From Arion vulgaris (taxonomy: Eukaryota > Mollusca > Gastropoda > Stylommatophora > Arionidae): a stretch of 64,000 nt of DNA. The position numbers and the translations under genes were made by a program. Under the pieces are notes generated by a model, which was not told where the DNA came from, ran no database searches, and worked only from the letters and a program-made list of their open reading frames with translations. Position 1 is the stretch's first letter, and each line of letters starts with the position of its first letter. The stretch is from the NCBI GenBank assembly GCA_020796225.1, contig CM036753.1:65194865-65258864 (forward strand), written 5' to 3'. Below, piece by piece: positions 1 to 10,839 of the stretch.

Positions 1-1154
1 AGAAGAAGTATAAGGAAATATTTCTGATGAAGAATACGTCAGTTTTGAACATGTTGAAATAAGTCAATTTGTATGACAAAAATGCAGTAAATTGAGTACG
101 AAGGTCTTGACATTGAAGAAGAAAAAATATGAATTAAAAATATTATGAAGATAAAGAATGGAAAGATGAGAAGAAATATGAAGATATTTATGAAATGTAG
201 AGTTAGAAAATGTTAAAGATGAACAAAACGAAAATAATGAATATGTAGAAATGAAAGATTAAGAATAAAAACAATAATCAAAATGTAGAAGAAGAAAATA
301 ATGAGGATGTAGAAAGGGAAGATAAAAAATGAAAATAATAATAAAGTTGAAGAAAGCGAAGGTAAATAAAAAGAAATACTGAAGTTGAAGAAAGGGAAAG
401 TAAAGAAAAACAAGTAGGGAAAAGTTAGAGAAAGGAAAGATAAAGAGAAACAAGTAGGGAAAAGTTAGAGAAAGGGAAAGTAAAGAAAAACAAGTAGGGA
501 AAAGTTAGAGAAAGGGAAGGTAAAGAGAAACAAGTAGGGAAAAGTTAGAGAAAGGGAAAGTAAAGAAAAACAAGTAGGGAAAAGTTAGAGAAAGGGAAAG
601 TAAAGAAAAACAAGTAGGGAAAAGTTAGAGAAAGGAAGGTAAAGACAAGAAAATAATAAAGTTGAAGAAAGGGAGGGTAAAGAAAAAAAAGAAAATGGAG
701 AATAAAAAAAAATGCAGATGGATAGTAAAAAAATGAAGATAAAGATAGGAAAGATAACGAATAATAAAATAATGAAGATGGAGATAGGGAAGATAACGAA
801 TAAGAAAATAATGAAGATGGAGAAAAGGAAGATTAAGAATAAGAAATAATGAAGATGGAGAAGGGGAAGGGGAAGATTAAGAATTAAAAAAATGAAAATG
901 GAGAAATAGAAAACATATAAGATGAAGAATAAGAAAATGTTAAAGATGAGAACAAAAATATTGAAGACGAAAAATCAGTAGATAGTAAAGAAGAATAATA
1001 TGACGGTGACATGAAAAAAATAATATATGCAAGATGATGAATAAGAAGATGAAACATAAGAAAATGAATAGATTACAGGATGAGATGAATAAGTTAAAAA
1101 GACAATGAACAACAGCAAGATGCAGAAACAGTAAGTGAGGAATAAAAAAAAAAA
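1..1154 (+). repeat. Polypurine (A/G-rich) tract with 40-bp minisatellite
   Basis: The plus strand is almost all A and G for more than 1.1 kb, and the bias resumes at 1418-1640 after a MITE insertion. It is built from degenerate GAAGATAAAGAA-like words. Inside it, 389-645 is a regular 40-bp tandem repeat of about six copies; the word caagtaggga recurs at 411, 451, 491, 531, 571 and 611. Open frames on the minus strand are Phe/Leu/Ile/Ser-rich translations of polypyrimidine and are not genes. Confidence 0.9.
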
Positions 1155-1156
1155 TA

Positions 1157-1417
1157 TACAGGGTGTTCAAGATAATTGCAGCCCCATTGACAATTCGAAA
1201 GTTGCCAGGTACAAATTGAGTTGTATTTATTTACTATTTAAACCGGTTCTGACTAGTTTGTCCTATGTCACATTTGTCCATCGCCCCTTCCCACACTACA
1301 ATTACACACCGTCACACAACCTTGACCTATACTACGTCATAACTGAACCTGCCATTTCCATACATATATGCCAGATTAGCTCCATTCACGGGCTGCTTTT
1401 ATCTTGAACACCCTGTA
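1157..1417. mobile_element. Tc1/mariner-like MITE, 261 bp
   Basis: The element starts TACAGGGTGTTCAAGATAA and ends with the inverted copy TTATCTTGAACACCCTGTA, giving terminal inverted repeats of nearly 30 bp with few mismatches. Both ends are flanked by TA (1155-1156 and 1418-1419), the target duplication of the Tc1/mariner/IS630 superfamily. The interior has a base composition unlike the polypurine tract around it. A 90-codon open frame runs through it but has no transposase motif, so this looks like a non-autonomous copy. Confidence 0.75.
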
Positions 1418-1727
1418 TAAGAACTTGAAGAATAAAAGATGAAAATAAGAAAATGAAGAATAACAAGATTAAGAATAACAAGATTAAGAGCTTGAAGATG
1501 AGAATACAAAAATGAGAAGAAAATATGAAGAATATGGAATGTCAAAATGAATATGATGTCGAATAGGAAAAGGGAGAATCAAAAGCGGGGACAATATAAG
1601 AAATACAAAAAATGAAGAAGATGGTAAACAGTAAAAATAAAGAAATCTTGTTCATACCATGTGTTACATTGGAGAGTATGGTGTTATGTTTGTATGTTTC
1701 TTTGACCATCACACACGATGTGTTTGA

Positions 1728-1800
1728 TTGATTGATTGATTGATAGGACCAACACTTGCATTTCAGTGAATGAACAATCGTTATCACTTTCTTAGGCGAT
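1728..1800 (-). mobile_element. SINE-B fragment (tail end)
   Basis: A (TTGA)n tail followed by sequence resembling the 3' end of the SINE-B copies at 2198, 28828 and 57407 (ggaccaacacttgcatttcagtg). Only the last 70 bp or so are present. Confidence 0.55.
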
Positions 1801-2019
1801 AGAGCAAAGACAGGTATATACAGTATTACATAAGGGAAAAATTAATTATAAGATATGAAAAGATTGATTTCAATAGCAGCGTCGAGAACTACGATGTAAT
1901 TTTGCTGATGATTACAATTTTGAAATTTTTAAAGTTAAAAACTTTCTGCTGGACATTACTTTTCAGCAAGTTTGTAATCGATTTTTAACTGTTCAACTAG
2001 GTAAAATTTCTTTTACTTG

Positions 2020-2600
2020 CACAGCCTGAGCACGGGGCCTATGTTTTATCATCCGTCTCCGTTTAGATTAGGTACTCAATCTCACGTACATTGAGATCAG
2101 GGTTCACTTTTGTCCTAGTGTAGAGTCCTGGTTTTAGACCTCCGTGTAACGAGAAACAACACATACATTTGCTGATGTGTGCTACTTTTTACAATATTGA
2201 TTTATTGATTGATTGGACCATCATCATTGCAGTTTGGTGAGTAACCATGTGTGCTCCGATCTCTTTCTTAGACATGAAGCTCACATCTGCAGTACACGAA
2301 CTCCGTAGCACCGGCGAGGGTCCTCGATGTAATTTTCAAGATGGAGAAGACATTTTTGTAGGAGTTTCATTTTCAATCTTTTTAATGAATTTTGCACTGG
2401 CAGCGGCTTTCTGTTCTTTTCTTCTCGATTTTGAACTACCAAGGGTTCATTTACGTGCACCAATTGAACACGTTTTATCCTCCGTCTCCGATAGGACTAG
2501 GAACTCAATCTCACCTACACTGAGATTAGGGATCTATGGAAAATATACCGATCGCTCCATGAGGGAGCGAACCTGATACCTTTGGCACCAGAGACGAATA
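2020..2600 (-). mobile_element. SINE-B copies (partial at 2020-2110, near full length at 2198-2600)
   Basis: The tRNA-like head lies at the high-coordinate end. On the minus strand it carries a box-B-like run close to the GGTTCGCTCCC of the 9000 copy. The body contains GTGCACGAACTCCGTAGC on the minus-sense consensus, and the element ends in an ATTG-type tail near 2200. A second fragment of the same head region sits at 2020-2110. Other copies are at 9000, 23008, 28828 and 57407. The 109-codon plus-strand frame here is a SINE read-through. Confidence 0.75.
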
Positions 2601-2606
2601 ACTTAC

Positions 2607-2730
2607 CAATATGCTGTGAATAATGTACAATATGCTGGGAATAATGTACAATATGCTGTGAATAATGTACAATATGCTGTGAATAATGTACAATATGCTG
2701 TGAATAATGTACAATATGCTGGGAACCACT
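2607..2730. repeat. 21-bp tandem repeat, about 6 copies
   Basis: Unit aatatgctgtgaataatgtac repeated head to tail. Because 21 is a multiple of three, all three minus-strand frames stay open and show repeated 7-residue blocks. It abuts the SINE-B head at 2600, so it may have grown from the SINE insertion edge. Confidence 0.9.
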
Positions 2731-3184
2731 GCTGAAATGAACAAAGCGTGCCTCCACGTACACCTGTCATGTACACTTTATTTGTGCAGAGAAAACACTT
2801 CGTACAAACTAGGTCAGACACAAAGATAACACTTCACAACTGTTACTAGAATGTTGTAGAGTTTCAGAATTGAGGGAGCCAGAAGAATCAACAAAGATCT
2901 CTAGCAGACACTTGATCTCCGCTGTTGCAACTAGAAGTGGTTACATGGATAAAACGTTAAACTACAAGTAGTCCCAGTCTAGATAACACAGACAAACTTA
3001 TCTGGCCGGCAGAGATTGATAATGAATAAAGATAGGAGATACAGTCGCAGAAAGGATATGAATTAACAACCCATTCATTTTTCGGGTCAACTTGCACAGA
3101 AAATGAAATTCGAAATGAAAATCGTGGCAAATCATTTACAGGACGTAGCCATAAACCACAGAGTCAACTTGTATAGAGCAGAGA

Positions 3185-3248
3185 GTTTTTCAGTACCGCT
3201 GTCCTGGGAGCCAAGTTCCGTAAGGGACAAGCTACTTGATAATGATGC
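3185..3248 (+). mobile_element. RTE-type LINE 3' terminus
   Basis: The sequence matches the last codons of the LINE at 20780-21318 (FF.TAVLGAKF.KGQAT then stop) and runs into a TGATAATGATG tail. This is a heavily 5'-truncated copy. A short trinucleotide-like tail is typical of the RTE clade. Confidence 0.65.
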
Positions 3249-3388
3249 TATTTTACGGTTGAGAGAAGTAGTAGCGTAGTTGTTAGTGTACTCGTTTCTT
3301 AGGCTAGTGGGCCTGGTTCGATTTCAATATGGGCGTGGAATATTTTCCGACCGTATCGGCTCTCGGGTCGATCGAGCCTTAATTGTTA

Positions 3389-3641
3389 TGTTATGTTATG
3401 TTATGTTATGTTATGTTATGCGATCGACGTCATGGCATTGGGCATTCCATGCATACTCTATCATCCGCTTCAGCAGCCATCCCAAGTCCATTTGCTCACA
3501 GTACCCATGAGAAGTTGATTACTATATCTTCTCTCTACCACGAAGACGACACTGTCTGGCATGTCCAAACTTAACACCTAATTCTCGAACTCGTTCCAGT
3601 GTCTGAGACCCGCCCATGTCACACAATTGAGCCTTAATTGG
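3389..3641. repeat. Dispersed repeat G with (ATGTT)n end
   Basis: An ATGTT microsatellite leads into gcgatcgacgtcatggca and about 230 bp that recur at 32193-32448 with the same microsatellite at the same end. Read on the minus strand this would be a repeat ending in an (AACAT)n tail, as for a LINE 3' end. Family not recognised. Confidence 0.6.
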
Positions 3642-4045
3642 GTACCAGGAAGTTTCTGAATATGTGGAACTGATCGCAGAGAAGGAAGAAGAAGATGACA
3701 TACAAGAACACTACTTCACATTCATATGATAAGCTTGGAATGAGACTGTACCTCTGCAGTCTGAGCAAGAGAATAAAGAGAGATTGCAAAACCAGTTACA
3801 AATAAATTCGTTCTGAAATTGGGTGTGTCGGAATGAAAGGTGCAGATCATGCTGATTCAATGACAACTGCAACAGAACGTAATAAACGTCCTTTCAGAGG
3901 GAACGAAAAGTAGGTATGTATATGCAGCGAATGGGACATTTAGTTGAATGGTGCATTTAGGCGAATGGGGCATTCAGGCGAATAGGACATTTAGACGAAT
4001 TAGACGATTCAGTGGGGAATTGAGTGGGACAGATGACGCAGATTG

Positions 4046-4572
4046 AATGGTGAAAATGACAAACTGTTGAGTGAAAGAAATAACAAACTGTTGAGTGGGG
4101 AAAATGAGGAACTGTTGAGTGGGGAAAATGAGGAACTGTTGAGTGGGGAAAATGAGGAACTGTTGAGCGGAGAAAATGACGAACTGTTGAGGGAAAGAAA
4201 TGACAAACTGTTGAGTGAAGAATAACAAACTGTTGAGTGAAAGAAATAACAAACTGTTGAGTGAAAGAAATGACAAACTGTTGAGTGAAAGAAATGACAA
4301 ACTGTTGAGTGAAAGAAATAACAAACTGTTGAGTGAAAGAAATGACAAACTGTTGAATGAAAGAAATGACAAACTGTTGAGTGAAAGAAATAACAAACTG
4401 TTGAGGGAAAGAAATGACAAACTGTTGAGTGAAAGAAATGACAAACTGTTGAGGGAAAGAAATGACAAACTGTTGAGGGAAAGAAATGACAAACTGTTGA
4501 GTGAAAGAAATGACAAACTGTTGAGTGAAAGAAATGACAAACTATTGAGTGAAAGAAATGACACAGTGCAGT
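4046..4572. repeat. 24-bp tandem repeat, about 22 copies
   Basis: Consensus gaaagaaatgacaaactgttgagt, with a GGGGAAAATGAGGAACTG variant block at 4095-4180. The unit is 8 codons, so frames on both strands stay open (up to 196 codons on the minus strand). The translations are pure period-8 repeats with no start context, splice site or flanking conserved sequence. This is a minisatellite, not a protein. Confidence 0.92.
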
Positions 4573-5010
4573 GCTAATCAAATGTAAGAATACTCAGAGC
4601 TACTCAGGTAAGCTAGAAAGAAATAGTCGTCCTTTATGGAGATGTAATAAATAAAATGGGGAACTTTGTGACAACAAGTGGGACAATGTGACATCAAGTG
4701 GGATTATGTGACATTTATTCCAATAAGTCGCACTCTGTGGCTAGCATAATTTTGTGACAACAATTATGACTGAAAAAATGTCCACAAAATATTGGAAATA
4801 CATGACAACAAATAGAAAATTTATTTTAACTTTATGATGTGTAAGAAAATCAACAACAGATCTGTTTAAAAGAACTTACGATATGTTTTATAGGGTAATA
4901 ATTGCTGTTATAGCGCATGGAAGAGATTGATAGAGCGAGAGAATGTGAAGGATCGTGAAATCATAAATTCAAATCTGTTAGTTGCAATTTATTATCAAGA
5001 TATTGAAAGA
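4573..5010. other. No gene seen
   Basis: A+T-rich sequence with short local repeats such as gtgacaacaagtgggac. No exon with paired splice sites or recognisable coding signal was found on either strand. Confidence 0.5.
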
Positions 5011-5165
5011 TGATAAAGTGGTTAAGTCGTTTGCCGTAAGTGGTTACGGTTGAGGGTTCGAATTCGGACCGAGTTGTTCAGTTCACATGAGCATTTATAC
5101 AGAGATTGCTAAGATTCTTGAAGGAACTACGGAGATCGCACTTTGTATAGAATATTCGACAGTTG
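5011..5165 (+). mobile_element. SINE-A copy (tRNA-headed)
   Basis: The tRNA-like head has taagtggttaag (box A region) and gggttcgaattc (box B). The body retains ggaactacggag, the reverse complement of the shared core. Truncated relative to the 25127 copy. Confidence 0.65.
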
Positions 5166-5199
5166 ATGTGTTATATCTAGAGGGATTGTTAGTTAGTCT

Positions 5200-5640
5200 T
5201 TCCTCTTGGGCCTGTGGGCGGCGCATAGGGCAGAGGTCATAGTTCTCCATGTCTCGCGGTTCGTTGCTATCTGTTTTAGGTCTTTAATGTTTACTAGGCC
5301 CATCGTTGAGCCTTCTCTTGTGATAGTTCTACGCAGAGTCTCTCTTGGTCTTTCTCGTTTTCTTTTTCCCTCTGGTGTCCATATGAGGGATTGGTAAGGA
5401 GTCTTCTCTCATCCATTCTGTGTGGCCGATGTAGTTCCAGCGGCGCTTTCTTATAAAATTTGATACATTTTCTTGCTTGATCTCTTGTCTTATTTGTGTA
5501 TTGGGTCTGAAATCTGACCATTTGAGGTTCAATATTCTTCTAAGACATTTATTCTCAAAGTTATCTAATTTTCTTTCTAGAGCTTTTGTTGCTTTCCAAC
5601 TCTCGCATCCATAAGTTAATACTGGATAAGGCTGCGTCTT
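5200..5640 (-). mobile_element. LINE 3' segment (reverse-transcriptase C-terminal region)
   Basis: Minus-strand translation gives PVLTYGCESWKATKALERKL and then NKCLRRIL, RRWNYIGH and a basic tail. This is the usual layout after the thumb of RTE/CR1-type LINE reverse transcriptases (YGxExW block, then CLRRIL, then a GH block). Frames are broken. It meets an opposite-strand segment of what appears to be the same element at about 5640. Confidence 0.75.
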
Positions 5641-6105
5641 ATCGCCAATGCTCTTTGGAATAGCAATTGACTGGGTCATGCGAAAATGCACCAATAACGC
5701 AAATATGGGCATCAAGTGGGTTGATAAAATTTTAGAAGACCTTGATTTTGCCGACGATATAGCCCTTTTGAGTTCATCACATCATGATATTCAAATGAAA
5801 ACAAACCTTCTCCAAAATATCTCAGGACAAATTGGTCTCCAAATAAACACCACAAAAACAAAAATTGTTGACCTTACCAGCAGTCCAGAAAATATTCAAC
5901 TAAAAACTACACTCTTGAAAAAGTCAAAAGTTTTACATACCTAGGGAGTATGATGACATCTACGGGGATACAGCGCCAGAAATTCCACACAGAATCGCAT
6001 TGGCATCAAGTGCTTTTAACAAATTGTCAAATATATGGAAGTCCAATTCACTCAGCAAGCACTTAAAATTAAAGATCTTTAACTCTTGTGTCATTCCAGA
6101 GGGAT
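5641..6105 (+). mobile_element. LINE reverse-transcriptase core segment, inverted
   Basis: Plus-strand translation contains DLDFADDIALLSSS (YADD-type catalytic motif C), GLQINTTKTKIV, then SSAFNKLSNIW and IFNSCVIP. The next LINE residues expected after IFNSCVIP are the PVLTYGCESW that begin the minus-strand segment at 5640. The two pieces are therefore consecutive parts of one element laid down in opposite orientation. Confidence 0.75.
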
Positions 6106-6128
6106 TGAGTAATATAATAATTCCCCTC

Positions 6129-6310
6129 GTACCGTTATACGTTACACAGGGTCTGCAAGTAATTTCTCCATACCGCTCTATCCTGGGCAACTCGCTCAAT
6201 CTCCTCCATGGAACTGAGACCTATATTTCTTGCCCTCTCAGCAAAGTTCGTTTCAGGGTCTGCTTAGGTCGTCCTCTCTTTCTTGAACCCTTTGCATCCC
6301 ACTTCAATGC
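6129..6310 (-). mobile_element. LINE 3' end, second family
   Basis: Minus-strand translation includes ARNIGLSSMEEIERVAQDRA and VWRNYLQTLC. This resembles the terminal coding segment of several LINE families, in which a basic run is followed by helical sequence and a DRxxWR motif. Frames are broken. Copies of parts recur at 36430-36540. Confidence 0.6.
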
Positions 6311-6334
6311 CTGCTTTGATATTGAGTAATATGG

Positions 6335-6610
6335 GAAACCTGTTATTGGTTACTAAACTGACGTCATTGCACTCCGGGCAGACCCATAGGTGCTCAGTCT
6401 TCCCCAACAGATATCGAACAGTATGCATACTGATGGTTCCCGTGGGTCGCTGATTAAACACACATCTCTGCTCCTCGGGCATCCAGTTCTACTTGTACAA
6501 CGGGTAACTCCAAACTGCATAAATCGCTGAATCGATTCAACATCTAGTTTAGTGTCCTCATCCAACAGACAGTCGCGAAGAGACCGAAGAACATCCCCCT
6601 TATGGGAAAC
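6335..6610 (-). mobile_element. I-type LINE fragment (RNase H / C-terminal region)
   Basis: Homologous to the opposite-strand sequence at 34980-35210: both give LDVESIQRFMQFGVTRCTSR-like residues, TGTISMHTVRYLLGK and HLWVCPEC. The adjoining copy at 34880 has HEGVHGNEKADRLAS, the RNase H signature (HxGxxGNExAD). Degenerate. Confidence 0.6.
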
Positions 6611-6687
6611 ACATCACAGTGAAGTCAATTCTTCGCCTTTAGTCCTTGTACGCTCTTGAAAATGTTATTATATTTGAATAGTAACCA

Positions 6688-6935
6688 AAAGATCTAAAGT
6701 CGAAGGACTGACTTAATTGCACCGGATTTGACCAAATAGTGTTCGGTCTCTTTCTGCAGAAGTGGCAAGCCACCTGTCGAGATTATTGCCCAAAGTATCA
6801 ACTCCGTAGCTCCGACAACAATCCTAATGGTCTCTGGAAAAAATGCTTCGTGAACAGAACGGCTCGGTCCGGATTCGAACCTCGACTTTCGGAACGCAAG
6901 GTAAGACTTAACCATTAATTAGCCACATAGACCCC
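6688..6935 (-). mobile_element. SINE-A copy (tRNA-headed)
   Basis: The minus-strand head carries gtcgaggttcgaatcc (box B). The body has aactccgtagctccg and tctctggaaaaaa, as in the other SINE-A copies, and ends in the gatctaaagtcgaagga segment typical of this family. Confidence 0.8.
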
Positions 6936-7425
6936 ACTCCACATAACTTCAACATAATAGTAGACTGCATTCAATAATCTCCTACTATATTGTTTCATCT
7001 TCTATTTTATTTTCAACCCAAATATATTCTATAAAATGTCGGATTACACAACTGTTTTTGTGTGAACGCACGAAGATAGCTTGAAAGTCCCACCCAATCC
7101 TGTAGGCGCCAGTGTCATATGAGAATCACGGTAGAAAACTTTTCATGTATACTGAAGAGGGGTTTAATAAATAGAAAATAAGAAAATGGCTATTGAAACA
7201 TAACATTTGTATGCACAAAAAGATGTAGGCCTAGTTTCAACAGAATCAAGCTCATTGAATGTTGACTGCACCTTAAAATTACGTCCTAAAGTACATGTTC
7301 CGTGAGTGTGTGTGTGTGTGTGTTTACTGCTTCCTTCTTTTTGTTTATTCTTCAAATAATCTTTTTTTTAAAAATTAAAAATAGGAAGTCCTAAAGAAAG
7401 TTATTTCCTGTAACGCTTGCGTGTA
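6936..7425. other. No gene seen; short (TG)n at 7303-7322
   Basis: A+T-rich sequence with a TG microsatellite. No coding signal recognised. Confidence 0.5.
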
Positions 7426-8285
7426 TATGTGCTGTCAACTGTTGCACTTGTGTGACTCCTGTTATGTGTTATGTAGAGCTTACAATTTTAGTGCTGTCAA
7501 CTGTTGCACTTGTGTGACTCCTGTTATGTGTTATGTAGAGCTTACAATTTTAGTGCTGTCAACTGTTGCACTTGTGTGACTCCTGTTATGTGTTATGTAG
7601 AGCTTACAATTTTAGTGCTGTCAACTATTACACATGTGTGACTCCTGTTATGTGTTATGTAGAACCTATTGCTGTCAACTGTTGCACTTGTGACTCTGTT
7701 ATGTGTTATGTAGAGCTTACAATTTTAGTGCTGCCATCAGTTGCACTTGTGTGACTCTTGTTATGTGTTATGTAGAGCTTACAATTTAGTGTGTCAACTG
7801 TTGCACTTGTGTGACTCTGTTATGTGTTAAGTAGAACCTACACTTTTAGTGCTGTCAACTGTTGCACTTGTGTGACTCCTGTTATGTAGAACCTAGTACT
7901 GTCAACTGTTGCACTTGTGTGACTCCTGTTATGTGTTAAGTAGAACCTACACTTTTAGTGCTGTCAACTGTTGCACTTGGGTGACTCCTGTTATGTAGAA
8001 CCTAGTACTGTCAACTGTTGCACTTGGGTGACTCCTGTTATGTAGAACCTAGTACTGTCAACTGTTGCACTTGTGTGACTCCTGTTATGTGTTAAGTAGA
8101 ACCTACACTTTTAGTGCTGTCAACTGTTGCACTTGGGTGACTCCTGTTATGTAGAACCTAGTACTGTCAACTGTTGCACTTGTGTGACTCTGTTATGTGT
8201 TAGTAGAACCTACACTTTTAGTGCTGTCAACTGTTGCACTTGTGTGACTCCTGTTATGTGTTAAGTAGAACCTACCCTTTTAGTT
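7426..8285. repeat. Minisatellite of roughly 45-70 bp units, about 14 copies
   Basis: The phrase ctgtcaactgttgcacttg recurs about every 60 bp, followed by tgactcctgttatgtg and then either tagagcttacaattttagtg or agaacctacacttttagtg. Two unit lengths are interleaved, depending on whether the TGTTA(T/A) block is present, giving a higher-order pattern from about 7850. Confidence 0.88.
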
Positions 8286-8319
8286 TAGTTTGTTTAGTCA
8301 TCGGTCATCATTACTGCTC

Positions 8320-8690
8320 ATTGAACCAATTATCCCATACATGTTCCGCTCTTCTCCTCACTATGTCTCTCAGCGTGTAACGACTAACGACACCAGTTCT
8401 TTGCTGGCTTACTATTCTTCTTTGGCTACCCGTATAGTACTCTAGTCGAGCTACACCACATTTGTTTTGGAATTATTGCAGTCTGGTTAGTGTTGCAGGT
8501 TCACCACTATCACTTGAATCACTTATACGTCCTTTCATCCTTAGGGAATTTAGAATATTAGCCTGGTCCATTGCTCGCCCGGCTTTTACAGCAGCCATAC
8601 ATGAAAGCCCAGTGGCATGTTCATTTACCCTTATACCTGCATGCCTTGATACACAAATAAAACGGAATTTTGTCGGCCTAGAACCCCTCG
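8320..8690 (-). mobile_element. I-type LINE RNase H fragment
   Basis: Minus-strand reading gives SRHAGIRVNEHATGLS then MAAVKAGRAMDQANILNSLR, a decayed form of the LINE RNase H segment (SHxGxxGNExADxLA), followed by a C-terminal stretch ending near 8330. Stops and missing active-site context mark it as dead. Confidence 0.6.
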
Positions 8691-8995
8691 GCGACTCCCA
8701 ACCATTGTCGTATAGCCTACACTTTTATGTAAGGCTAGTAACAGTAACAATTTCAATAACCAATTGCAAGCATAACATTTTTCAATAACACACTTCTTTG
8801 CATTCTTTGAGCCTTCCACGTTAATCATCATAAAGGAATCAGTCAAGCAGAAACTTATGGCATTGCAGTACTTCTTTTTGTAAGGAATCGTGGTATGATC
8901 AAGTGATACTCATATATATATATATTAGGCACATTTCTAACAGATGTTTCACCGTTACAGAGTTAGTGTCACAATACTGCACATATTTAACACCA

Positions 8996-9447
8996 CAGTG
9001 GACTTTGTGGCGTAGAGGGTAGGTGCTTGTCTCTCGTGCAAATGGTACCAGGTTCGCTCCCTCGTGGATCCATCTGGATATTTTTGAAGAGATCCCTGAT
9101 TTCGGTTTAGGTTAGATCGATTTTCTAGTCCTGTCGGAGATGGGCGATAAAACGTAGGTCCCGTGTTCAATTTGAGCATGTAAAAGAACCCTTGGCAGTT
9201 AAAATCAAGAAGAGCAGGCCGGAAAGCCGCTGACTAGGCAAAATTCATAAAAAATTAAAATTAAAATTTTTACAAAAAAATTTTAACCTTCTTCAAAATT
9301 ACATCGGGGACCCTTGCCGGTGCTATGGAGTTCGTGCACTGTAGCTGAGATCTTCCTGTGTAAGAAATAGATAGGAGAACACATGGCAACTCACCGAAGT
9401 GCAATGATGATGGTCCTATCAATCAATCAATCAATCAATCAATCAAG
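8996..9447 (+). mobile_element. SINE-B, near full length
   Basis: The tRNA-like head at 9000-9065 includes ggtaccaggttcgctccc (box B). The body has a GTGCACGAACTCC-type core on the complementary strand at about 9330, and an (AATC)n tail closes it at 9419-9445. Orientation is head to tail on the plus strand. Confidence 0.82.
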
Positions 9448-9519
9448 CACTATGAAAATATAATACTACATATAAAACAGAGAAGAAATGTGTTACTACT
9501 TGAATACCGCTTTTGCGTG

Positions 9520-9808
9520 TGTGCCTAGGTGAACATGTGGATAGGTGGGACATGGGACATGTGGATAGGTGGAACATTGGGACATGGGACATTGGGACAT
9601 GTGGACAGGTGGGACATGTGGGACAATGGGACAGGTGGGATATGGACATGTGGGATATGTGGGACAGGTGGGATATGTGGGACATGTGGACATGTGGACA
9701 TGTGGATATGTGGACAGTTGGGACATGTGGGACATGTTGGACATGTGGACAGGTGAGATGTGGGACATGGGACAGGTGGGACATTGGGACAGGTGGGACA
9801 TGTGCCTA
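9520..9808. repeat. Degenerate ~12-bp repeat, gggacatgtgga-type
   Basis: Short words ggacatgtgg, gacaggtgg and gggacattg are shuffled over 290 bp. Several frames on both strands stay open because the units are multiples of three. It directly abuts a SINE-D copy at about 9812. Confidence 0.9.
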
Positions 9809-9811
9809 TGG

Positions 9812-9965
9812 AATTTAATGGTCTCATGACTAGTGCAGTCGCCGCGAAACTGTTCAGGTTATGATTTCTCTTTATGTCCCCGACAGAAAAAAACTCATTG
9901 ACCGTACCGTGGATTGAAGTCGGGTCTCCGGCATGGGAGCAGCGCTCTAATCCATTCAGCAAGTC
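9812..9965 (-). mobile_element. SINE-D copy (tRNA-like head)
   Basis: The sequence recurs at 44878-45052. The minus strand begins with a tRNA-like head containing agcgctgctcccatgcc and a box-B-like acttcaatcc. Shared words include gactagtgcagtcgcc and gttcaggtta. Confidence 0.6.
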
Positions 9966-9969
9966 TACA

Positions 9970-10830
9970 CATATGTCAATATTGTATCTGCAGTAAAGAT
10001 GATATCAAATTTTGTCGTGTTCTGTATTTTATCTGAAATAGCTAACTTGGATTGTACATTTTATACACAATTTATTTACGTATCTGAACTCAGTAGCACT
10101 CAGATACAACGGCAACAGACACAGAGGATGACCACGTTAACGATGGATCGATGGAATATCCGATACACACAAATTCCACCTTGCAGAAATCACATAAGGA
10201 GGTTCGATCCAGGTATCACTTTTTTCGACCTTTTTCACCAAATTGCAAAACAGGATTAGAGAATAGATAAATATATATATGAGTGGTTTCTTTTCTATTT
10301 ATATCTGAGAGTGGCTTTCATATCCATTGCTGCTGCATATTTTGTAAAACCACACCTTTCTTAGCATATCAGTCTACCATCTTGTTTTCTAAAATATTGC
10401 AGTTGGTTGTTTACATTGTTTTCTGCTCATTTTGAAAGATGTAAAATAGAAAAGTTGAGAGATGTAAAATTGTTTAAACCAGTCTAACAGTAAATCTTGA
10501 TAACTACAATATTTAATGCCGATCATTGCTGAAAGTGATATTTAAAAAGATGGGAAATTGTTTCTTTGCTTGTTCCTTCTAATCAATAGTTATTTCATAT
10601 AACTGTCGGTGAAAGTTTTATTTCAGCTCTGAAATGGTTGCACTATTTACCATTTGTAAATGTTATTCAGTAAATGTTATTCTTAATTTGTATAAGGATG
10701 TCTTGGATTCAATGTTTGTTTGGGTTTTAGATATGCTACCAGTATACACAAGTGGACATATTATATCGATAGATACTTTGTAGCTATACGCTATCTTTGT
10801 TCTGCTTAATGTATTAGTTTGCTTTGAATG
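9970..10830. other. No gene seen
   Basis: A+T-rich single-copy-looking sequence. Open frames of 77-86 codons carry no recognisable motif or splice-site pairing. Confidence 0.5.
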
Positions 10831-10839
10831 TATGTAAGG

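Noticed and set aside
1135..1407. 90-codon frame across the mariner-like MITE
   Set aside because: Starts in the polypurine tract and ends in the inverted repeat; no transposase residues.
3974..4581. Long frames on both strands (up to 196 codons) with 8-residue repeats
   Set aside because: Read-through of a 24-bp minisatellite. Any frame without a stop in one unit stays open. No signal peptide, splice site or conserved flank.
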